Positions 1 to 11,623 of a DNA stretch of 64,000 nt are shown here, one piece after another; the first letter of the stretch is position 1; every line of letters starts with the position of its first letter. Source of the DNA: Eutreptiella sp. 'Long Island Sound 2002' (Eukaryota; Euglenozoa; Euglenophyceae; Eutreptiales; Eutreptiaceae). A program made the position numbers and the translations under genes. Location of the stretch: contig OZ038399.1 of the NCBI GenBank assembly GCA_964036045.1, forward strand, positions 21,647,170 to 21,711,169, given 5' to 3'. The notes under the pieces are model-generated. The model was not told the origin of the DNA, ran no database searches, and worked only from the letters and a program-made list of their open reading frames with translations.

Positions 1-769
1 AGGGGGGGGTTGATCACACCGTCTGCTCAAGTAGAAGCGGTCTGCTACTTGTAGACACTGGCGGTATGTTGCAGAGTTGTTGCTTTTTTTCCAGAGGTGA
101 GGTGTGGAGCGCCGAACCGTAGGGGCTTGGGTTTGGGGGACGGGGGGGAGACTTCGTACACCTTGTGATGCTCAACAACACGTTCGACCGCTCAGGACCG
201 TTGCTGAAGCCTGTCTGTAGATCTCAACCGCCGGCCCTTTTGCCATGCTCCTCTTTCAGGCTCCCGGCGCCTTACCAAGGAGCAATGGGATGCCTAACGC
301 GACCCGGGACTGCTCTGCTTCGTTGTGCCGTCTCAGACAAGTGTGGGAGAACCGCTCATGACCCCTCATGTCTGCAGATCAGGAGAAGCAGGACGCCTTT
401 AAGAATGCACTGAATTCCTTCACTACGTATTGGGTATTTGTCGCCTTGCACCCAAGTCCCTTCCTCGTCCTGTATCATGCGCCATGGCACTATGAATGGG
501 GCGGGGATAAGGAAGGGGGTCACTGCAGACAGCGCTGCAGAGTGCAGAAAGCCGAACAACGAGAGGCACAGCACAAGGGAAACACAGCTTCCACTTTCAC
601 CCACACAATCCCCCCCCACCCCGTTCCGGTCGCCGGGATTACCTGAATGTGCCGGAACGTTGTGATTCTGTGAGGATCAACGTTTTTCAGTGAAAATGCT
701 TGCTGCTACTGTCAACCGTTCTCGTCCACTTTGCCGGTAACACTTTTGTTCCTCCATCCACTGGCAGAG
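1..769. other. No recognisable gene
   Basis: Short open frames exist on both strands, but none resembles a known family and none has paired splice signals. No repeat structure is evident apart from a short G run near position 150. Confidence 0.5.
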
Positions 770-1000
770 ATGTTGAAATGTGGTTTTTGTGGCTCCAAGG
801 GGGCATCCATGACTGATTTCCATGATTTGCGACCCAAGGAGCAGCTATTATTGCAACAAAAATGGGAGGATGATGTTGACGTTGATGAGGGCAATGTCTG
901 TGATTTGTGTGTCCATTCTGTCAAACCTCACAAGTTCTTTGACAAGACCTGTGTTGCTACTCACCACTCAAATGGGTTATTTGTATGCAATGAATGGTGA
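770..1000 (+). CDS. Small Cys-rich ORF or exon (possible zinc-binding protein)
   Basis: A 76-residue frame from ATG at 770. Two CxxC pairs (C4/C7 in CGFC and C44/C47 in CDLC) are followed by C61, H65/H66 and C73, a spacing compatible with a four-cysteine zinc site. The middle is acidic (residues 32-42). A pyrimidine-poor AG (ctggcag) sits just before the ATG, so this could be an internal exon rather than a complete gene. I do not recognise the family, and no partner exon was identified. Chance origin is possible because the frame is short. Confidence 0.3.
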   Translation: MLKCGFCGSKGASMTDFHDLRPKEQLLLQQKWEDDVDVDEGNVCDLCVHSVKPHKFFDKTCVATHHSNGLFVCNEW

Positions 1001-1088
1001 ATGGTGATATCAACAAGCGCTTTCCTGCTTGGGCACTTGTTTCAGATGTGAAGTGCAGCCAGCAATGTTTTGATGGGATTCTGCAGTT

Positions 1089-1260
1089 GTGTGCATTTGT
1101 CTTCCTGCTGCAGCCTTTCCCTCTGCATGAAAACACAGTTTTTCCATCTAGTTGAACACTCCAAGGCCAGTAAGGTTGGAATGGGAAGCCTGCCTGCATT
1201 CGTCTTCTTCAAGCAGGCCTTGTTTCTGCATGAAAAAACAATTTTCTCGTTTGATTGACT
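1089..1260. repeat. Imperfect tandem duplication, ~103-bp period
   Basis: Two units share the order gcattYgtcttc, then a C/T-rich block, then ctgcatgaaaa, then a T-rich block. The anchor gcatt recurs at 1093 and 1196. Identity is about 70% by eye. Confidence 0.5.
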
Positions 1261-1281
1261 TGTGGAGGACAGGTGACAAAA

Positions 1282-1362
1282 GTGGCTAAACTGGGAATTG
1301 AATCCAGGATATTTCATTTGCAAGCCTAGTGCTGAACCACTAGAGTATTGACTGCATCTGCC
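1282..1362 (-). repeat. tRNA-like relic (SINE-type or decayed tRNA)
   Basis: Read on the minus strand, an A-box-like stretch (ctagtggttcagcac) is followed 35-40 bases later by a B-box-like stretch (ggattcaattcc) and a run ending in tagcca. The spacing matches a tRNA. An anticodon loop of TTGCAAA would read GCA. The anticodon stem does not pair well and the T stem has a mismatch, so a functional tRNA is unlikely. A tRNA-derived SINE head or tRNA pseudogene fits better. Confidence 0.4.
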
Positions 1363-2658
1363 ATATTACTGTTCAAGGTCAGAATACATATCTAGGGGTG
1401 AATTTTTTTTCGAAAATTGAGGGTTTCCACATGACTCTAATTACACAGCAACTAAAATGAAGGCGTGTTTGGGGCCTGGGACCGCGGAGCATGCCAGGAA
1501 ATGGCCCAAAAGTCATTTTTTGGTTCGCTGGAACGTCGTACCGGAACGTTGGATTTTTCTCGCCGGAACGGGGGGGGGGGGCGTTGCCCACAAAACAGCA
1601 GGGCCCCAAACCCCTCCCCATTGTCAGCAGAGGGATAACTGACCCACTGTCACTTATTGGAAACAGGATTCCCCCATGGGCAACGTAAACAACTTATTTC
1701 TAAAAGCTCACACCAGTGCCTACAACCGGAAGTGCAAGCCGCCACGCCCACTGAGCCCCCCGACCCCCCCCCACACACACACACTCCAGAGGCACGCCTC
1801 CACGGAACACAACCAAGCGCCCTCAACTGAAAGTACCAACTGGCAAACCTACTCCGCTATTATGGTCCAACCCCCCCCCCCTCCTCAGCCTTTATTCCCC
1901 CTACCCCATCCTCCTCCCGTGCACTGCCCCCCCCACTAGACACCGCGAGTACCTTCGTGGGGCACTCCACCAGTAGTCTCCGCACAGTGATCCTGTTGGA
2001 CGATTGCCTTTCTGCGCGCACTGCAGCAGAAGACGCGTACCCAATGGTGCCGGCCGGCAGGGAGGGCATGTACTGCAGGCGTGGGCTGTCCCCACAGCCC
2101 CTGAGAATGAGGGGCGTGCTGAACGGGGGATGGCATGGATTGCCGGTGGGGGCCATCCCCACGACCGGGGCTCGAGTTGGTGGTAGCCCTTGGGTCTTGC
2201 TGACTGTGCGGCGGCTCTCCCTCGCCAAGCCGGTTGGAGGTGTACACAACCTTTGGGAGTCGCCGGGCTCGCCATGTGGCGCCACTCCCGCGAGGTGCAC
2301 TCGACCCTTGGGAGTCGTCCGGCTCGCCATGCCGCAGCACTCCCTCACAGAGCCAGTTCAGTTCAGTGGTCACCTGGTGGTGACGTCTGGAGGTTGCACC
2401 CCGACCCTTGGGAGTCACCGGACTCGCCATGCGGCGACTCTCCCTCACCAAGCTGGCCAGTCTTCTGTACAGCAGCGGGGTGACAGGGGACAACTCAGTC
2501 GTGTATCTCATGAGAAGGTAACCACAGATGGAATTAAGACCACCGAAGTACGTGCCTTAACTCAGAGAAGTGAGCTCTGAGCCCCCTGTCAACAGGACCC
2601 ATGCAGCTTTTCAGAAAACACTCTCCAGCCGTCTGGCCCTCCTGCCGCGCTCTCTCAG
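1363..2658. other. Non-coding stretch with G/C homopolymers and diverged tandem units
   Basis: Contains a G11 run near 1570, poly-C tracts near 1760, 1870 and 1925, and the repeat block listed at 2180-2460. The open frames on both strands are mutually overlapping and resemble no family. Confidence 0.45.
2180..2460. repeat. Diverged tandem repeat (cttgggagtc / ctcgccatg units)
   Basis: Three to four units carry the ordered blocks cccttgggagtc, ccgg(g/a)ctcgccatg, a C/G block and ctccctc. Copies begin near 2245, 2305 and 2405, with a weaker one near 2186. Unit spacing is irregular (about 60-100 bp). Confidence 0.5.
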
Positions 2659-2847
2659 GCCATTGCGACGGTCTTCAAGTGGGGCAATCAGCTGGTCGAG
2701 ATGGTGTCCACCGACCCCACGGTCGTGACCCTGGGCGTGAACAGCGTGGCTCTCAAGGTCACCATCTGCTGCACCGCTGTCCTGTACATGAAGATGCTGT
2801 GCACGCTCCTGATCCAGGGCGGCAAGCGGATCATCGCCGGCCCAACA
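2659..2847 (+). CDS. Possible membrane-protein exon (MAPEG-like)
   Basis: A 63-codon in-frame block lies between a plausible acceptor (tctctcag at 2651-2658) and a plausible donor (gtaacc at 2848). Codon residues 21-55 form one strongly hydrophobic helix containing VLYMKMLCTLLIQGGKR. A hydrophobic helix with KM ending in a short basic turn resembles the first transmembrane segment of MAPEG proteins (microsomal glutathione transferase / prostaglandin E synthase). The diagnostic second segment with conserved Asn/Glu/Arg was not found nearby, so the family call is tentative. It runs convergent to the FKBP gene on the other strand. Confidence 0.3.
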
Positions 2848-3126
2848 GTAACCGCCCCCAACTGCGTTGGCAACCTCCTCCGACCGCCTATCTAATTCCT
2901 TCTGGGGCCGCCTCTGAGGTCCCTTCCCTTCTACTGCATCCTTGGCAGTTGGACCCCCCCCCACTCAAGCTCCAGCGTGCCCAGAGGCCTGTGAAGTGCG
3001 GCCTCTTTGGTGTGCAGCAAGGGGAAGAGGCGGGGGGAAGACTGAAGTATGCTTTGCTGCAGCTCTCCCTCTCCGACAAACACCAATTTGGTCCAGAGAC
3101 AGCGGCATCGCAAGCAAAGGGCTCAC

Positions 3127-3285
3127 CTTCTTCCCCGTACCCGTACTGGGGCGCCACGAGGGCACTGCACTGCTCCCCCTTCCGCATGGTGGCCACCAGC
3201 ATGTCCAGGCCCTTGATCACCTCCCCTTCCCCGACTTTGAATTCAAAAGGTTCACCCCGGTCCCGAGTGTTGTCCGCTTCCGTCC
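3127..3285 (-). CDS. FKBP-type peptidyl-prolyl isomerase, downstream exon
   Basis: This exon encodes the C-terminal half of an FKBP fold: GTEADNTRDRGEPFEF, then GEGEVIKGLDMLVATM, then KGEQ and PQYGYGEEG. These match the family core DGT..DSSRxRGxPFxF, VIxGxDxxVxxMxxGE and P.YGYG. The family catalyses cis/trans isomerisation of Xaa-Pro bonds. The acceptor AG is at 3286-3287 and the donor GTGAGC starts at 3126. Phase 1 joins the exon exactly to the one at 5312-5426, rebuilding the diagnostic LEDGT. The closing strand of the domain (IPPNA..FEVEL) was not located. The LEDGT...YGYGEEG signature is most like multi-domain FKBP62/FKBP52-class immunophilins. Confidence 0.85.
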
Positions 3286-5311
3286 CTGAGATGCCAGGCA
3301 AGGAGACCAGGGCTGTGTGACAGGGGGTGGCCCAAGCTCTCTTGGGGTGCAAAGCATAAGCCGCCACATGCATGATGCCCTGATACACAGGGTCTTCCGA
3401 CTGCAGTTCCAGAGGGGGGAGGGGGTCCAGCACTGCGGGGGGCGCCCAGAACCGGCGGGGGGGGGGGGTCAAAACATATCATACCTCAAAAAGATTGTCA
3501 GGTTGCATTGGGAGGGGCGCTGGGCCTGGTCCTTGGACGCTCTTTTCCCTCCTTTTTGAAAATTAGTTGCCCAGTGACAACCAAGGAAAACCAAAAGAAG
3601 AGGGTACCGAAGATGCTGGAAAAAATTGTGTGTCAGTCAGTGTGCCAGCCGGCACTTCAGGTGTACACACTGGTGTGGTTTTCAGGAGGGTTTACATTGC
3701 ACCAGAAACCCTGGCACTGTGTTAAACTTCCCACATCAGCGGTGGTGAGCACCCTCCAGATTTCATGGGGAAAACGTTCATGTGAAGCATGCTGGCGCCA
3801 GCATTGGAGGGACATTGCGGGGCTGAAAGGGCACCTGTGAGCAGACATACGACTGTCACACTGTCACCTTCCAGAAATATGTTTTCCCACCATCCACAGA
3901 CACACAATTTCCTAAAATCCGAGCTAGTGTGTACATCCAGAAGACCCGACTAGCACACCTACTGAGTCTTTACAAAGGAAACGTGGCACTGCAGTGCACC
4001 ATGGGACATGCTGTGTGCGCATTTCTATTTCCTGTTTTCACGGTAGCAGCACGCGATGAGTTAACAGAGCTGGTTTACCAGGAATTTCTGATTCTTAGTC
4101 CGATGCATGCCCATGCCATGGCACATGCGCAGCAGCAGGGATGTGGTGGCTTAATGGGGTAAGCATACAACAACGGAGGCCTCCACTCCACCACCTCACC
4201 AAAAATTGGTGGTTGTAACTGCCCACAGCCCTGCTGGGACGGGTGGTAAGAAGATGAAGAAGACGACAAAAGGTGCATGTAATTGGCTTTGCTTGCTGAT
4301 CCCCCATTTGCAAGGGGTTATCCCTCAATCGGTCCCACTGTGCGCGTTGAATATACCATCACTGGGAAGTCTCGTTTCAGCACAACAGGGTATAAGAAAT
4401 TTTTTTATGATGACATACACAACAGCAACCAAAAGAAACGCATCACGCCAACCCCATCCCTCCCCCCCCAGAAAACATGGTATCAGTGTTCCTCACTTGG
4501 GCTCAAAAACTCTGCCCAACACGACTGTGCTCCCAAAACCTCATGCCCATGCCCCTACCTCTGTCCCTATAATGGATGGTCCCCCAACCTCGCCTCACCA
4601 CACCCATGCCCATGCCCATGCCCATGCTCTTGACCCATGTCCGGTTCTCCATGCCCATGTACATTCCCATGCATGTGCACTCCCATGTCCATGTACAGAG
4701 CTCCGTAAAGGTTGTTGGTCACTAGTAACCAACCTGTGTCTAGCACTGTGTCTTTGTGACCTGCTTGTTGCTCAAGGCCTTTGTGCCCACTCTGTGCCTC
4801 AGGCACTGCCACACTGTGGCCCACACTGCAACTGGGGGAGTTAGGGGGGCATGGCCAATGGCAGGATGCCCCCCCGCTAAAGATGCTGTCACGGCTAACA
4901 TTGGTGCAAGCACACCACTCATCATGCAACACTTGTTTGTCAACAGCTTTTTCCGAATTCCTCACCCCAGAGTACAAGCATCTTGCTGAATGTAGGGGGG
5001 TTTGTTGGAACTCATTGCGACCTAAGAATTCTGTCCCACCTCTGAGCCTATCATTTGAAAGTGTAATGTAAGTGGATTGGAGGTGCCATTGGTGATGTCA
5101 TCGGAGATGTGCGCTGCATGGTGTCTTGTTGCACACACTTTGAGGTTGTAGGCCGTTGTTTCAAGTAACAGCATCCGGAACTGGTTAATTAGGGCTGGAG
5201 ACACAGCTCTCTCACAAGCAGAATTATGGTGTGCACCTCACCCCGGATGAAAATGGGTGTACAGGGGCATGGCAAGCATCCTTGGCCACAACACAAGCCT
5301 CAGCAGCACAC
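3286..5311 (-). other. Intron of the FKBP gene (~2.0 kb)
   Basis: Bounded by GT at 5311-5310 and AG at 3287-3286 on the minus strand. The + strand holds a G11 run near 3462, a short (cccatg)n run near 4605-4626, and GC-rich filler. No other gene was recognised inside. A nested gene cannot be excluded, but nothing supports one. Confidence 0.65.
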
Positions 5312-5426
5312 CGTCTTCAAGCATTAGTTTGTAGTGCAGCGAAACCTCAGAGGCCTTCGTGGGCTTGTGTGGTCCGGACCCGCTCACTTTGATGATCTTC
5401 ATGATCGTTCCATCGCCGTTGATGTC
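5312..5426 (-). CDS. FKBP-type peptidyl-prolyl isomerase, upstream exon
   Basis: A 115-nt exon encoding DINGDGTIMKIIKVSGSG and then the strand SEVSLHYKLMLEDG. This is the first half of an FKBP domain (DGxxxKxIxxxGxGxxxPxxxxxVxxHYxxxLxDG). The acceptor is AG at 5427-5428 and the donor GT is at 5311-5310. The exon starts in phase 0 and ends in phase 1, matching the downstream exon. The ATG at 5444 is less likely as a start because AG|GAC gives the expected domain boundary. Earlier exons would lie beyond 5430 but were not recognised. Confidence 0.8.
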
Positions 5427-8416
5427 CTGCTCCTTACCAACCAAGTCATCATCCTATGACCATGTGCAGCAAAAGGGACACTGCGCTACATCAGCTGGTC
5501 TCTTAAGGTTGATGAGCAGAGATGAGGGGAGGGAGGGAGTATCATTCATGTCGCCTTTTGAGAAGCCAAATCGACAGTGCGCAAGGCCATGCACCAAACT
5601 GTGCTCCTGGTTGTAGGGTTTCCGCAAGGGGAGCGGGGCTGTATTGATAGCGTGGGGGTGGGACACGGTCACTTAAGGGAGGCACTTGCAGGGCCAGGGC
5701 CATTTTCACAAGTGCATTCACAGAGTATTCTGGAACATTTCAGAAATATTCTGGAATTTTCTGGTGGACTTGTCTTCTCTCTCTTCTGGGGAACAAGACC
5801 CCACATCATTCAGGATCAACTATTGGCCCAAGTGCCGTGGATCAAACAGGCCGTTGTGAAAAAGGGGGTCGAAAACAGACGCCAACCAATTTTTAGACGA
5901 ACCAGCATAGGCTCCGCGCCGAGAAGCGGCATAGGCCCCGCGCCGAGGCCACTTTGTGCACCAGGTTTTGGAAGTTGGTTGCTTATATGCACAAAATAAC
6001 ATTCCACATTGTCGGTGTGAGGGTAAGGAACCCATGGGGCCCGATCGCCGAGCGGGGAGCCTCGGGCTACATGAGTTGGGACCCGCCCCGAATCCTGAGA
6101 CAGCGCAAATCTGTCATCCCCCTCATTGACAAGCGCATTCAGTACTGATGAACAAATGGATATCAGGAACCGACAAACTAGCCTCATTGCTTCTTCAAAG
6201 CCCGTGGCAAAGGCATTAAAGAAGTACAGGCCTGATGCGGTTCGGTCTACTGTTGCAATCGCTGCGTTCTGCCTCTACCTTTTGCCTTGGACCAGCGAAA
6301 ATCAAACACACAGCTGGGTTGCATTCAATTTGACCCCAAAAAACAGCCATGGGCAAAGAGGCTCAAGCTCTGACCCACAAAAATTGAACGTCTGGGGAGA
6401 TTCGAGTGGGCACTGCGCTCCGACGTCGAGGCCCCTTCGTGGCTGGGGCTTACGTCTGGAAAACATCTGTTTGGGATCCATATGCCACGTCCTCTACTCA
6501 CTGCTTGTGCTTTTGTCCGTTTCAGTAGCATATGCAAGCTGTACCTACTCAACTTCATCAACCGTCATTGTACGGTCAGTCAAATGAAGTTTTGCGGCAC
6601 AGCTTGCTCTGGCAGGTTTCGTGTGAGCCCTTCCTGCTTGCTGGTTTCACCGCCTGGAAGCGCCCTGCAATGGTCACTTCTCCAACAAAGCCCAGTACTT
6701 TGACAAGCTCGAGGACACTCTTGGGGTTATGATGAACCAACCTTCCACAATCTTGTTACCGCCCGCCTGGTCCGCATCTGGACCAGCTGTCTTGATCCCA
6801 ACGACATGATATCATCAGTGTAGACAAAATGTCCTGTCCGGCATATACAATGGCCCATGGACAGTAGCAGTCACCAAATTTTGGCAACCACCCAGCTGTA
6901 CCTCCACCTAAAAATCAGGCATGTCCACTCACAGAATTTAAGGCATCACCTCCCCTTTGTGGGAAGTTTTGTGAACCAAGAACAGCGACGAAGGCCTATT
7001 GTGGCTGCATAGACCAGTTCATGCTTACGCAACAACAATGTTGCATTTGCTCCAACTGAGGCAATTTGACTTTCTTGGGTTCCTGACCTTTGCAGCATTT
7101 TGTGGATAGTATTAAAAATCATGTGGCGTTATTGTGTTACCGCTGGCCTCCCCGTGGCTAATGTGGGAGTGACTTTCCAGCCCCCCGCTGTTCAAATGCT
7201 TGCTCTCAAGTGCAACCTACCCAGGCTGCACCCCAGGACACAACACCATACCAAGTCGGCAGAATCAGTCTCTCATGAGTGCATGCAAAAGGGGGCTGCA
7301 AGACATACATGGTACTGGGCAAGGCCGGACAGCCCCTCCATGCCCGGGTCATTGGCAATGGGATCCTCAGTAGCATTTGGATCATCGGCCATGTTGCTGC
7401 AAAAGCAAAGCAAAGCAAAAAGGATATGGTACCAGCCGCCAGGTGACCAAACCCACAGCCAAGCACAGCAGGTCAGAAAAATGCGTTGATGGGTCCACTA
7501 CAGTGCAAGGGCCCAGTTGTTAGAGGGAGTATCTAGGTGCGCAGTGTGGACGCCGTGCAAATTTTAGGGTTAGGGCCCTCAACACCCTGATGTTGTAGAA
7601 GACCCAGTTGACAAGGTGCAAGCAGACCACACAGCCACCAAGAATTAGCAGCAACCATCCAGAAACCACTGAAATTAACCACAACCAACTTGCAAAAATC
7701 GAAAAGGTTCCAAGAATGAACAACAAGCATCTAGGGGCCTCCAAGCATTTTCAACAAGCATCCACCTCTAGAAAGCAACAGCTCCCAGCCCAAAAGCCTC
7801 CAAGTTGCATCATTTTTAGGGGTTCCAAGGAGTGAAAGATTCCCCGTAGTTTGGCCCAACACTCTACGTGGTGCGGTGCAAACACGTTGTGCATGGTGGT
7901 GCAAATATTGCTTCCTAGGCACCCAAACTGGCTAGACAAAGGCATTTGTGAGCAATTTTCGACAGATTTTGAAACCTGGGTCCACTTGTGGCTCCCGTTC
8001 CAAGCCGCCACTGTTGATTTTCGTGCTCAAACTTTATGAGATTGTATTTGAGACCTGCAGGTTTCATCCACCAAAATCTCGCCATTTTTTGGCTTGCTGT
8101 TGCTGCTGCTTGATGCTGCTTCCTAGCAAGAGAACCGCCACCCTCAACCACAAAAAGGGTTAAAAAACCTTATTGGTTACACCAACTTGGTTTGCTAAAG
8201 GTCTTAATTGGAGAGGGCCATGATGTCAGGTTTTTTTTTTTTGAGTTCCTGACGCTCAAGGTGTCATTGAGTGTACCCGGGAGAACCTTGGAAGGAAGGT
8301 CTGCAATTTTGGGATCATCCATCATCATCAACCATCATCCAAACCCCCGTTAAGGTGTCAATTTTAGATGATCAAGCCAAACCCCACTTTAAACCAAACC
8401 TCAAAAGAGGTCCACT
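5427..8416. other. ~3 kb without a recognisable gene
   Basis: Base composition is more balanced than around the coding islands. Upstream FKBP exons should lie here on the minus strand but I could not identify them. A frame near 6165-6260 (+) containing KKYRPD is noted under rejected items. The end of the stretch (8300-8345) carries a cat-rich block also seen near 12402. Confidence 0.45.
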
Positions 8417-10114
8417 CTACACTAGTACAAACACATTTGTACAAATGGTTTCCGGCATAGAGACGGATACTTGGCTAACCAGGTACCCCCGCTCACAGGA
8501 TCTGGCTACGCACACTCGAGGTTCATAGGAAAGTAGCAAACAATACAGGGTGTCCGTAACATACATCAAGGAAAGAGCACACTTGGTACTTAATGGATAG
8601 CGCCCAAGCGAAGCGCTGAGTGGGAAGCCAGGGTAAGTTTGGGCGTCCCTAACCCCTGTGGCGTTTCCTTGACGTGGCTCGTCGTCCCCCAAGAACTGAG
8701 AAAGAAACTGCTCATACTCGTCAAAACTCAAGGCACTGTCTGTGGATGCTGTCAGGCAGTCCCCGCTGCCCTCACTCCCTGCACTCATAGGTTCATCCAC
8801 ACTGCCTTCTTCCCTAACCACTGCATTGCACTCGTCCCCTTCCACAGACGACACGGAGGTCCCTTCATCCACTGCCCCCCCCTCCTCGCTATGCACCCAA
8901 GAGCACTCAGAGGGTAGATCAGTAGCCTGTCGAGGAAGGTCTGCATCCAGCCAATGGCGCTTAGCCTGGCGTAGCTCGTTGTAAGGGTGCTGGAGGCGCC
9001 CCTGCTCAACCAAGGCATCTGCACCTTCATTGCCGTCAATTCCTACGTGTGAGGGGAGCCAGAAGAAACGAACCGAGGTCTGGTGAAGACGCATACAGGC
9101 TAACAATTGAATCCAGAGGTCAGCATGGGCAACTGGCCCTGCCCCTGTGCGCCAGAAGTCCCTTTCCCACCGCAGGATGTGTTTAGTAAGACCATCATAT
9201 ACATACTCAGAATCCAGCGCAATAGTTACTCCAGCACCCACCCTCAGCATTGCCCTGGCCTCTGCCCTGTTGTTCGTCTGAGGTTGACCCACCGGGACAA
9301 AATCAGAAAAGGTGCTGGGGTGGCGATCTCCGTAGTAACATCCAAAGCCTGCTTGGTTCCATCCCCCCACCCGCTTGGCAGAGCCGTCAGTGAAGACAGC
9401 AACCCAATCCTTTGTTTGGAGGTCATCCCACTCCCGCAGTACCCTGGTTATGGTGTGGGAGTGACGGGCACGCTTCGCATCAACCCTCTGGGACTCGGTT
9501 AGAGACAGCAACTTTCTCAGACCACTGGGGCAACTCCAGTGGGCACCCAGGGCACCGGCCTCTTGCCAGTGGCGCAAATTGTTCAGCAAAGGCAAGATCT
9601 CCGCCCATCTCACCGACTGGTCAGAGCAGGACATCCAGTACCCTAGCTTAGCAACCCAATGAGCCACCAATGTGTGCATCGTAACCACAGTCTTAGAAAT
9701 GACCCACTGACATCGCACCGACCACTCTGAAGCCAGCCTAGACCATGATAGCACCCCTTGCACAGTGGTCAGTGCAATCTGCTGCTTCTGCCAAAAGCCT
9801 CTGGCTAGGTTAACGTGGTGGCCGTCCGCATTGACAGCTTGTCCATAAGTGTGTGCAACAGCATTGTGAACGAACAAAGCAAACTGACATCGCTCAAGGA
9901 AATGAACATGAGACTCTCGCTGGCCGTCAAAGGCACATGCCAGGGACTTGCTTACCGCAACCAATCGCTCGGCCACTGGGGGCTTAAGCCAAAGTGCCTT
10001 GCGGATGAAATCATAGTCGAACCTTGGAACCCGTAAGCGTGAAAACACCTTCCATTCAGGGCCCCTCATGCCGGCCGCCCTAAAGATCACTTGCCTGGAG
10101 GAGGCCACAAGCAT
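8417..10114 (-). pseudogene. LINE ORF2, RT C-terminal part and RNase H domain
   Basis: 565 codons from ATG at 10114; a single TAG at 10118-10120 separates it from the preceding block in the same frame. Residues 30-90 (FIRKALW...C) resemble the post-RT segment of LINE polymerases. The RNase H domain spans about residues 235-375, with acidic residues D243 (FTDGSA), E285 (NNRAEA) and D301 (LDSEYV), then PSHVGIDGNEGADAL with H356 and D366. All catalytic positions are present although the element is broken upstream. The tail (375-565) is low-complexity, acidic, then unrecognised. Confidence 0.8.
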
Positions 10115-10117
10115 TCG

Positions 10118-10729
10118 CTAACTGAACCACGCTGCCGCCCAGCCACCCAATTCACAAGGGGCTTGCGCACGCCACTGAGAGAGGCCGCTCTGTGCACTGA
10201 CCACCATGGCTAGTCCGTTAGTAAACTGGTGAAGATGAGCACGTTTCAGGGCCGCCCGGAAGTCCGCCTTCAGGTAGTCACCACCGGCCCCATCACGCCA
10301 CCAAAGGAAGCCCCGCTTGATAGCCGCTCTCGGAGCAACTGCCCTGCCACGAGCCCCAGCAAATAGGAAATTGTGCCAAAGGCCCAGCAGTCCCTCTTGG
10401 CCCACGGGCGGCGGTGGCATAACTGGAGATTGTTTCCTCGGTCGCATATATGCCACGCAAGAGGCTCCGAGGCACCTAGTCGGTCGTTGGCATCCTTGCG
10501 CGAAGCACATGTAAGGGAGCATGCGTTCCTCCAATAGAAGCCCCACTCCTTCAGCCCAACGCTCAAAGATCCTGGAGGAACGCACATTGGGCCATGTCGC
10601 CCCTTGGACATACTTGACAAAAGTCTGAGAGTGCACCCACAAGGCGTATGCACCGAGACCAGCGAGTGAGATACCTCCTTGCGATCCAGGCTCACTCATG
10701 ATACCCCTCGTAAGGCCCCATGAGTTCAT
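10118..10729 (-). pseudogene. LINE ORF2, RT thumb/linker block
   Basis: 204 codons in the same frame as the blocks before and after, closed by TAG at 10118-10120. The sequence is rich in Trp and aromatic residues (WPNVRSSRIFERWAEG and similar), typical of the poorly conserved connection after the RT palm in LINE polymerases. There is no independent domain signature. The assignment rests on frame continuity and position. Confidence 0.6.
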
Positions 10730-10744
10730 GCTGAGGGCAACAGA

Positions 10745-11218
10745 CTATACTACATTTAACAGCCTAACCACCGCTGGCGTCAGGTCGTGGACACGGGCCA
10801 CCAGGTAGCAACATGGCGCAATCCAGATTTTCAAAATTTCAGCTTTCTCCCTTAGAGTCAGAGGCAAAGTCACAACGTAGTGAGCACGCAGCATCAGTTT
10901 CGCCACTATCGGGCCGTAGGCCTGCGTGGGCGTGAGGTGCCCCAACAGAGCCCCCAGGTATCTGAGGGACTCCTTTACAGCAAAGCCGGCCACCGAGGTC
11001 GGGGGCTCTCCCACCGACTGCTTAACCAACACATAGGTTTTGGCGGCATTTACCCGGAGGCCAGAGAACCTGCCAAAGACAGCCAGCACATACATGACTG
11101 CCTGTATGTCTCCTTTTAATCGGCGGTTGCTACCAGGCACCATCAGGAGGATGTCGTCCGCATAAAGCAGGACCTCAACTCGACAATGAAGCCTGCCCAC
11201 ATCGTGTACCAGGACCAT
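10745..11218 (-). pseudogene. LINE ORF2, RT palm with YADD catalytic box
   Basis: Contains LLYADDILLM, the RT motif C with the paired catalytic aspartates. It is followed by FGRFSGLRVNAAKTYVL (motif D region, GLxxNxxKT) and SLRYLGALLG (motif E, YLG). These are hallmark LINE RT motifs in order. It ends at an in-frame stop at 10745 and is separated from the motif A block upstream by a frameshift. Confidence 0.85.
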
Positions 11219-11385
11219 CGTAAGTACCGAGAATAGGGCTGGGGATAGGGGATCCCCCTAGCGGACACCTGAGCGGGAATAGACGCGCATGTCCAGTTGT
11301 ACTTCCCCGCAAACTTCAACCACTAGCAGAGATTGCATGAGATGGAGGAGGAGACGCACATAGGTCGCTGGGAGACCGATGTATA

Positions 11386-11598
11386 TTAGGGTATTAGGGT
11401 AGCCTTGACAAAAGGATGCTGGACCGAATCATAGGCTTTCGCAAAGTCCAGAGCAACAAAGATACAGTCCGCACATTGATTCCAACAATCAACACCTGCC
11501 GCAGCATGGTCCATCATTCTCCGACCTGGAAGGAACCCCTTCTGCACCCCTTGGAGTGACCTGTTGAAAAAGGTATATCGCCTGCAATAAGATGACAC
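11386..11598 (-). pseudogene. LINE ORF2, RT fingers and motif A (frameshifted)
   Basis: Contains QKGFLPGRRMMDHA (RT motif 2a, QxGFxxGR) and FVALDFAKAYDSVQH (motif A, with the catalytic Asp of LDFxKAYDSV). It is in a different frame from the blocks on either side, so at least two indels separate it from them. Motif B (the F/SxxRGxRQGDP type) should lie in 11230-11385. On the minus strand that interval reads a CPLAGGSP-like GC block, but with stops. Confidence 0.8.
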
Positions 11599-11623
11599 TC
11601 ATGAGCCACTTGACGTTCGCATT

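Noticed and set aside
3360-3475. N-terminal extension of the downstream FKBP exon
   Set aside because: A perfect AG acceptor at 3286-3287 rejoins the upstream exon in phase to give LEDGT, so sequence beyond it is intron.
6126-6260. KALKKYRPDAVRSTVA frame, reminiscent of the C-terminal part of ribosomal protein eL28
   Set aside because: Only the KYRPD word matches, and the neighbouring residues and splice signals do not support it.
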